Below are positions 57,610-64,000 of a stretch of DNA of 64,000 nucleotides, one piece after another; the stretch's first letter is position 1, and each line of letters begins with the position of its first letter. The DNA comes from Papilionanthe hookeriana x Papilionanthe teres (taxonomy: Eukaryota > Streptophyta > Magnoliopsida > Asparagales > Orchidaceae). The translations under genes and the position numbers were made by a program. A model generated the notes under the pieces. It did no database searches, was not told the DNA's origin, and saw only the letters and a program-made list of their open reading frames with translations. The DNA lies in the NCBI GenBank assembly GCA_022702705.1, contig CM040432.1:46836540-46900539 (forward strand), in the 5' to 3' direction.

Positions 57610-59253
57610 TTATTCCAAAGCTTCAACAAAAGGAATATTTATTGACAATTTTTTTAAAATGTCTAAGAATTTAGTAAATTTTTTTCCCTTGTCTTGTTGC
57701 TTCAGTCTTTGAGGAAATGATGGTGGTGGTCTTTCAACAGTAATTTTCATAGGTTTCAGAGGAAAATCAGGATATAAACTTTCATTTTCTCCTTCAGGTT
57801 CCACTTTTTCCTTTTCAACTACAGTTTCTTTCTGGACCCTTATTTCGAACTCTTTTCCACTTCTTAATTGAATAACCTTGATCTGTTCTTTTCCTTGATC
57901 TTTAGGATTTACTTCAACATTGCTAGCTAAAGTTCCAACAGGTCTATTGCTCAGTGCAGTAGCGATATGCCCTAATTGGTTTTCTATGTTTTTAATAGTA
58001 GCTCCTTGATTTTGTAATTGATTTCCCATATTAAAAACTAGTTCTTCCATAGATAACTTCTTCTCTTTGAATTGTGAATTATAAAAACATGGTGGATTAG
58101 AAGGTATATAATTGGAATTACCCTGACTGTTTACATTTTCTAATGGGTTTACAGGATTATTCCGCCACTGAGAATTAACAGGATTAACATTACCTTAGTT
58201 ATTCCAATTAATGTTTGGATGTTTCTTCCAACCTAGATTATAGTAGTTTAAAGAAGGGTTATTTTGTCTATTATTTATCAGATTTAAAGTTTCATAAGAA
58301 GATTGAGCATCTAAAATTTGTCCCAATGAATTTTCTTCTAACACTTAAGGTGTTTGAGAACAATTCTTTCCATATTAATCTATTTTCTTTGAAAGAGCAG
58401 CAATTTGAGAAACTATCATAGTTAAAGCATCTGAATCATGAATACTGGCTACTTTCTTAGGATTTACCCTTTTAGCGGGCCATTAAAAATTATTGGTAGC
58501 CATTTCTTCGATTAAAACATAAGCTTCTTCAAAAGATTTAACTATTAGTGATCCACCAGTAGCATCATCAATGTTGGATCTAAGAGATCCTACTAATCCA
58601 TTATAAAAAATTTGAATAATTAACCAATCTGTAAAGCATGATGTGGACATCTCCTAAGAAGATCTTTAAATCTTTCCCAAGATTTGTATATTGATTCTCC
58701 GTCACACTGACTGAAAGATGTGATATCATTTCTAAGCTTAGCAGTCTTAGATGGTGGAAAATACTTCGATAAAAATTTTTGTGAAAGTTCCCCCCAAGTT
58801 CTAATAGATTCTGGTGCTAACGAATTTAACCAAGCCTTAGCCTTGTCTCTTAGTGAAAAAGGAAAAAGTCTTAAGTCTCACAGCATTATCAGACATTGTC
58901 ATATTTAAAAGTAGCACAAAGTTTTAGAAAAATCGTAAGATGTAAATTAGGATCTTCGTTGGAAGTTCCGCTGAATTGATTGTTTTGTACCATTTGGATA
59001 ATTGCAGGTTTAAGCTCAAATGAATTAGCAGCTACATCTGGATTTTGGATAGTTAAGTGAAATTCATCAAATGTAGGGTTAACATAATCTCTTAGTGTTC
59101 TAGATTGATGTTCATTTTCTATTCCTTCATTGTTTACGTTGTTTTCCATTGTGTGAGGATTTCTAGCTCTTTTCTCAGTTTTCTAATTTTTCTAATAGTG
59201 CCTTCTAATTCTGAATCGTAGGGTATAAGATTGTCAGGTCCAAATTTACGCAT
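57610..59253 (-). pseudogene. gag: gag and gag-pol linker (Athila A2)
   Basis: Starts at 59253 (MRKFGPDNLIPYDSELEGTI), parallel to the A1 start. [20 protein letters not shown] (58960) precedes a capsid region broken at 58890-58600. The linker, with RPVGTLASNVEVNPKDQG, PPPSFPQRLKQQDKGKKFTK and INIPFVEALE, is open at 58050-57610. Multiple stops. Confidence 0.83.
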
Positions 59254-59367
59254 ACAATCGAAATCAGTACACAGAAAAACAGTTGACTAAATATAATAAT
59301 AAGTTGTAATTCTATTAAAAAGTTTTCTACTTATCCTAAATTGTTCGTTACTATAATTATGTTATAT

Positions 59368-59385
59368 TCCCTGGCAACAGCGCCA
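59368..59385 (-). other. Primer binding site (tRNA-Asp type) of A2
   Basis: Minus-strand TGGCGCTGTTGCCAGGGA after CAAGTTTT, close to the Athila PBS. Confidence 0.8.
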
Positions 59386-59393
59386 AAAACTTG

Positions 59394-61109
59394 AACCACT
59401 CCGCGCACTTTGCGTAAACTTAATATTGCAAGAATTTGATATAGAAGTGTATAAATTATTCAATAATCGCAGAGTTACTCTTATCAACGCAAGTATACAT
59501 TTGTCTCAAGTAATACAGGGCTTTAATGGAGTCCTGTATATTGATCCTACAGGGAATATTTCAGAGGCTACAGACTACGATTATAGAAACCAATACAGAA
59601 TCACAACCTTGTAAATCAAATTGCTTATTTGTCACTAATATGCAATCGTAAATAAGATGGAATTTTAATAAACTAATTCTACAAACAGTTAACTACTTTT
59701 TCTAATAAAGTGAGGTTCAATATATAAGCAAGCATCCTTCTCCTTGTTAAGAAATTTAAGTGAATGGATAATTAGAATTAGTTTAAAACTATGTTGTGCC
59801 AAATAGGAGCATATCTATTCTTTACCTTTTGGTGCAGGCATAAAGAACATTGACTAATCCTATGCTTGGATACTAAATCTGATGCTAGCCTCGGAGGATA
59901 CCAGCTCTCACTTCGGAGCTCCCACGTTCCCCTCGCCTGAGGGCTAACATCTACACTTCAGCACCCAAACGATAGGACCGAATTGAGGATTTTAGTCTGT
60001 CACTCTAAAATCTCCAATTCTACGCCCAATAAATTATATTTGCCTATTTATTTGCACCCTACTTTCAAGGACTTTGACCTTCCTGAATCTTGGATGTAAT
60101 TTTCACTTTAGTTGTAAAAATCAACATATTTTAACAAATCAATTAGCCAGATTGAAAGTAAATTAAGATTGAAGTGAAAAGATTATCACAACTTCTTTAA
60201 CATTCTCTTGACACAACTAATTCAAATCACCATTTCAGAAAAATCTCAAAACAAGGAGAAAGATAGAGAAACTACTCAGATTTCATGGAGAAGATACGAC
60301 AAAACTTAGATTTCATATATAAAAGTAAAGTTATACAAACTACAATAAGTAAATACAACTTATCTTGAATTCATCCCCAAGCAAACTCCTTGAAATTCCT
60401 CTGAATCGCTTCCTTTCTTTACAGCATGCAGAATTCTCCTTCAAAGCGGCAAGGAGGAAGAAATCTCTCACTTTCCTTCCACTCTTACAATCTCTCAAAG
60501 AATTCCTCACAATTAACACAAAAATTAACTTACTATCTAGAACTCTTAGGGCAACCAAGACACTAACAGGCACTCACGGACACTCTGAATACTCCTAGAC
60601 ACCACTTGGACCCCCTTGGACACCCACTATTTCGGCCCTAAATTGTTTCTTTTAAAGTAGTTGAAGAGTTTCCAAGAGTTACCCAAGCATCCCTTCAAAA
60701 ATTGCCCACATTCAATGCACCTCGTGAGAGAACCGACATACTCACCGTCGGCGGGCTCGATCTCACCATCGACGGCCTTCTAGAATACTAGGTTTTGGAC
60801 ATTCTCTTTTAAGGCTCGCTGTCAGCGGCCTCGATCTCACCGTCGGTGACCTTCTTTGTAATTTATATTTTGAACTCTTGGGAAAAATCCGTCGCCGGCG
60901 CCGTCGATCTCGCTGTCGGTGCCCAAGGTCAAATCTTCATATTTTGGTCCTTTTTGCTCCAAATTCGCTCTTTTTGCATCTTTTTGCTCAAATGTTCATA
61001 AATCAACATACCTGCAACAAAATATCAAAAATACTTTTCTTTTAAGTGCAATATCGTCAAAATCAATATAAAATAGACATGAAAATCTCAATATTTTTTT
61101 AGTTGGTCA
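59394..61109 (-). repeat. Athila A2 5' LTR, about 1.7 kb
   Basis: Minus-strand start TGACCAACTAAAAAAATATT at 61109; it ends next to the PBS. It contains the GC-rich modules at 60725-60930, TTTTTGCTCC-like words at 60950-60990, and otherwise AT-rich sequence. The 77-codon ORFs at about 60340-60598 lie on both strands over the same bases and are not credible genes. Plan and ends match the A1 LTR, but sequence identity is low, so the two belong to different subfamilies. Confidence 0.8.
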
Positions 61110-61465
61110 GGTGTCGGCCTCTCGGTTTTTCTTGGGTGGGTTCTGACACCTGGTAAGCTGGCGCCAAGGCGCTTGGGTGGGTTCTGACACCTGGTAAGCT
61201 GGCGCCAAGGCGCTTGGGTGGAGCGCCTTGGTGCCCAAAGGATGGCGCCTAGACTCCTGTTAGATGGTCTTTAATATGCTCCATTTCATCTCCGCTACGC
61301 TCTATCTCAGCTCCATTTTGCTCCATTTTAGCTTTGCTTCGCTCCATATGTCCTACCTATTATACCTGCAAGAAAAACTAAAAGATAAATTTCTTTAAAG
61401 TGAAAATTTATCTTAAATCGGTGTAAAATGTAAGAAAAATTAAGCATTCTTTAGAACACATCATC
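61110..61465 (-). repeat. Fragment of a third Athila-like LTR
   Basis: Collinear with the outer 400 bases of the A2 LTR: GC dyads (GCGCCAAGGCGC), GCTCCATTTTGCTCC words, then ACCTGCAAGAAAA...TTTCTTTAAAGTG and AATCGGTGTAAAATG, ending at a TGTTCTAAAGAATG-type LTR start (minus strand, about 61460). A2 probably inserted into or beside this older LTR. Confidence 0.6.
61131..61212. repeat. Two exact 41-bp tandem copies
   Basis: The unit begins CTTGGGTGGGTTCTGACACC and ends GGCGCCAAGGCG, repeated exactly at 61131-61171 and 61172-61212, followed by 9 bases of a third copy. Exact identity shows a very recent duplication or an assembly artefact. Confidence 0.9.
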
Positions 61466-62454
61466 CTGCTACATTGCCACATCATATATGGAGCAGTACG
61501 TATATACTTAAAGAGTCTCCGAAGATGTACGAAAATAGGCGATAGATAGAAGAGACTCTTGTATGAAATGTCTTTCTACCTTTTATTCTGCGGTTTGAAT
61601 CTTGGAGAGTGATAGAATCTGCATCGAGTCTCAAGTGCGTTGGACATATAAACAAGCATGTATCAATTCGTGCAACAATCAATCTTTTCTGTTTTCAACC
61701 CTAACATCGAGACAAGCCTTTTTGTCAAGTATAAGTCTTCAAGAATAAAATTTTATTTTCTATTAGTCTCTTTAAGTAATATTGTAAATTGATTGAAGCA
61801 ATCCTGAGGCATGTTAAACTCTATTTTAATTTTCAACATTTTGCCATAGTCGTTCTTGAGCAACATTTAAGAAATCAAAGAATAATTGGGTTTCATGGTT
61901 TGATACCTTGCACTTTAGTTGGATAATGTTGACTTGTCCCATCAAAGACCATTTCTTCAAATTTACTATAGTAAAATCTTGGTGGGGAATCATAGCTTCG
62001 AAGGAGCAGAGTTGAATGTTATAGGGTCAACCTCTCCATGTGAAATCTAGATCCAGTCACTAGGCTGAAACCCTCGACGATATAATTCATATATGATTTC
62101 GTCAGTGTTAAGTGTGATCAATTCCTATGCTTTGAATATGGACACCGAAACCTACTCTCAGATAGGTAAGTTGGAAGTTGCATTGCTGCTACCACGAAAG
62201 CCTTGACAACATTCAAGAAATCTTTGGTGATTCCTTTTATATCTAGGTAAAGTTTACTATATATCCATGATCTTGATGTATGAATATCCATATATATCTT
62301 CAAACCAGACAAAAATCAACACATTATAAGTGCATTCAACTGAATATATAGAATTTAATTTTAATAGATCTAATGACGGAGTTGTAACATTGGGTGATCA
62401 AATCTTTAAAACGAGCGAACACATTACATAGCTTAAACAATGAAAATCACTCGA

Positions 62455-63540
62455 AAGTTAATTGATTTGAATTTTGGCTTGGATAAAGTTTGGATCAAAA
62501 TAAATGAGCCGAGCTAGCCAAAAATATAGATCAAATTTCTTTCGATTCAATCTCAGTTCAGCTCAAAATTGGAATGTTAAGAACCTACTGTTGTTAATGC
62601 TTTTAAAGATCGAGAATCGGTCGAACATTGATTCAAAGCTTGACTCTAATCTTGTCTGCCTCTATAGCTACACCAACCCTTTTAAGGGTATATTTTTTTC
62701 ACATTTTTTTCTCCTAGTGTAAAGCCACTAATTCATCTAAGTATTCTTGTCTCAAGAATTGTTGCTAGATTACTAACACACCTCTAAATACATTCTGAGA
62801 AAGAAATATTTTTACATGATATAAGAGTGCTCACTTCATCCTTTAATGAAAAATCCAATTTCTATTGTCAAAATGGAAATTCACTCCAAACATTATGTTC
62901 AAGAAAATGCTATAAGTAAATGTTATACAATTTAACAATCTTTTACTAGTACAAAAAATGCCATTGCTTAAATTGTTACAATATAAAATTTTTTGACTAA
63001 CTGCAATGTCTTGAATATAAAGTTTGAAGTGATTTTCTATTTTGGTAATAGAAATTAGATTTTTCATTAGAGAATAAAGTAAATACTCTTACATTATATG
63101 AAGTATTTCCCTCTCAGAAAATGTTTTTATGTATGCAAGTAATCTAGTCAAAAAATTATGGAGACGAGAATACTTACGTTTATGATTAATTTTACAGTTG
63201 GACACCAAATATGAAACAAATATATCCGTGAAAGGGTTAGTTTAGCTATAGTGAAATACAATATTGTAGAGACATTTTAACGAATTTAATTTATTGATTT
63301 AACTTAAATCCAACGAAACACCAAAAAAACTAAATATTAATTTCAACTATCATTTTTTGATTTTGTTCTATTATTTTTTGAATCAATGTTCAACCAGTTC
63401 ACAATTCGATTTTGAGCCAAGTTGGGGTCAGGTAAAAAAACATTCTATCCAAAACTTTGACTCGTAGCTCGACACATTTATTTTGATATCTTAGTTTGAA
63501 GTATGAGCTAAAATTTGAATCAATTTTGAATGGTTACTGT
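62455..63540. repeat. Imperfect inverted repeat, arms of about 165-185 bp
   Basis: The left arm (62455-62640) contains AATTGATTTGAATTTTGGCT, ATCAAAATAAATGAGCCGAG, CAGCTCAAAATTGGAATG and CGAACATTGATTCAAA. The reverse complement of 63375-63540 has the same words in order with many differences. The spacer is about 735 bp without an ORF. It could be two diverged copies of a short repeat or the ends of an old DNA transposon. Confidence 0.55.
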
Positions 63541-63599
63541 TGTTCTAGAGAAATGCAAAGCCTCACCCAATGTACCATTGAATTTCTATGTACCGCCAA

Positions 63600-63930
63600 A
63601 AATTCTACTAAATCCAATTTTAGGGGCAGTCTGCCAACAGATTTAGAGTAGGATTTATCCTAGATTTAGGCTAAATCCTGGTAGAATATAGTTTTGGCCG
63701 AAATAGAATCTTGGATTCCATAAATCCAAATTTTACGGATTTGGCCCGTAAATCCTAGATCTGGTAAATCCTGCGAACCAATGGATTTACAAGATTTAAC
63801 TTCAATTGCTGCCAAACAGTTTTTGAGATTTAACTTATTACGGATTTAATAAATCCGGATTTATAGAATTTACTAAATCCTAATAATTAGAATTTCATCA
63901 GTTGCCTAACAGCACGTTAATTCCAAACTC
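63600..63930. repeat. Cluster of GGATTTA / TAAATCC inverted words
   Basis: About ten copies of GGATTT or AAATCC in both orientations, and three TGCC(A)AACAG words. This resembles degenerate MITE sequence, but I could not match terminal inverted repeats. Confidence 0.3.
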
Positions 63931-64000
63931 CATGAAATCCGAAGTTATCCAATTCTCAACATTATTTTTATAATCAAGAAATATTAATTCCTTGTTTTCT

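Larger units (their letters stand above)
51840..61109 (-). mobile_element. Athila element A2, 5' LTR to ORF3, without its own 3' LTR
   Basis: Minus-strand element: LTR 59394-61109, PBS, gag, protease, RT, RNase H, integrase and an extra ORF ending near 52570. No 3' LTR similar to its 5' LTR is found before A1's LTR begins at 51839, so A1 either inserted into A2 near its 3' end or was joined by deletion. All coding parts carry stops or shifts. Confidence 0.83.
61466..64000. other. Unassigned AT-rich DNA with degenerate repeats
   Basis: No ORF above about 75 codons, no RNA gene and no recognisable coding domain on either strand. Two repeat-like structures are noted separately (the imperfect inverted repeat at 62455-62640/63375-63540, and GGATTTA/TAAATCC words at 63600-63930). 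Otherwise nothing recognised. Confidence 0.6.

Noticed and set aside
60340..60598. 77-codon ORFs on both strands in the A2 LTR
   Set aside because: The two ORFs overlap each other on opposite strands, lie inside an LTR and have no recognisable domain.

Overview
Plant repeat DNA with no host gene that I can recognise. The window is strongly AT-rich and almost entirely built from Ty3/gypsy LTR retrotransposons of two plant lineages: Tat (Ogre-like, plus strand) and Athila (minus strand). This points to gene-poor heterochromatin of a large-genome seed plant; the species cannot be told from the sequence.

Layout. Bases 1-5633 are the left part of an 'outer' Tat element: the end of a giant LTR, a PBS, an upstream ORF1 and the start of gag. 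Bases 5634-32925 are a complete 'inner' Tat element of 27.3 kb with LTRs of 7369 and 6875 bp, inserted into the outer element's gag and flanked by the 5-bp target duplication CTCTT. Bases 32926-45699 are the rest of the outer element: gag, protease, reverse transcriptase, two RNase H domains, integrase, an extra ORF, a tandem-repeat 3' region and the first 2.3 kb of its 3' LTR. At about 45700 it meets a truncated Athila element (A1, to 51839). A1 abuts a second Athila element (A2, 51840-61109), which carries an additional ORF after integrase. A piece of a third Athila-like LTR follows (61110-61465), then about 2.5 kb of unassigned AT-rich DNA.

Main discovery. Both Tat copies carry, between integrase and the 3' LTR and in the sense orientation, an ORF whose C-terminal half is a plant ALKBH9/ALKBH10-type AlkB domain (2-oxoglutarate/Fe(II) dioxygenase; the cellular family includes m6A RNA demethylases). 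The outer copy is open for 435 codons and keeps the HxD...H...R residues. Its N-terminal half resembles ORF1, which lies upstream of gag in the same element, so the gene looks like an ORF1-like module joined to a captured AlkB domain. A conserved polypyrimidine-CAG acceptor just upstream suggests expression from a spliced RNA. If active, the element would bring its own RNA demethylase to act on its RNA.

Other structure: 18-nt complementarity between the 5' leader and the PPT region (a candidate RNA-circularisation pair like Ty1 CYC); a 3' tandem array in which every unit is a hairpin with compensatory changes; paired 8-bp hairpins either side of the PPT; and GC-rich dyad modules recurring in Athila LTR and non-LTR parts. 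Most gag-pol reading frames are broken. In the younger inner copy many of the breaks are 1-base indels at CTG/CAG sites and may be assembly error rather than biology.
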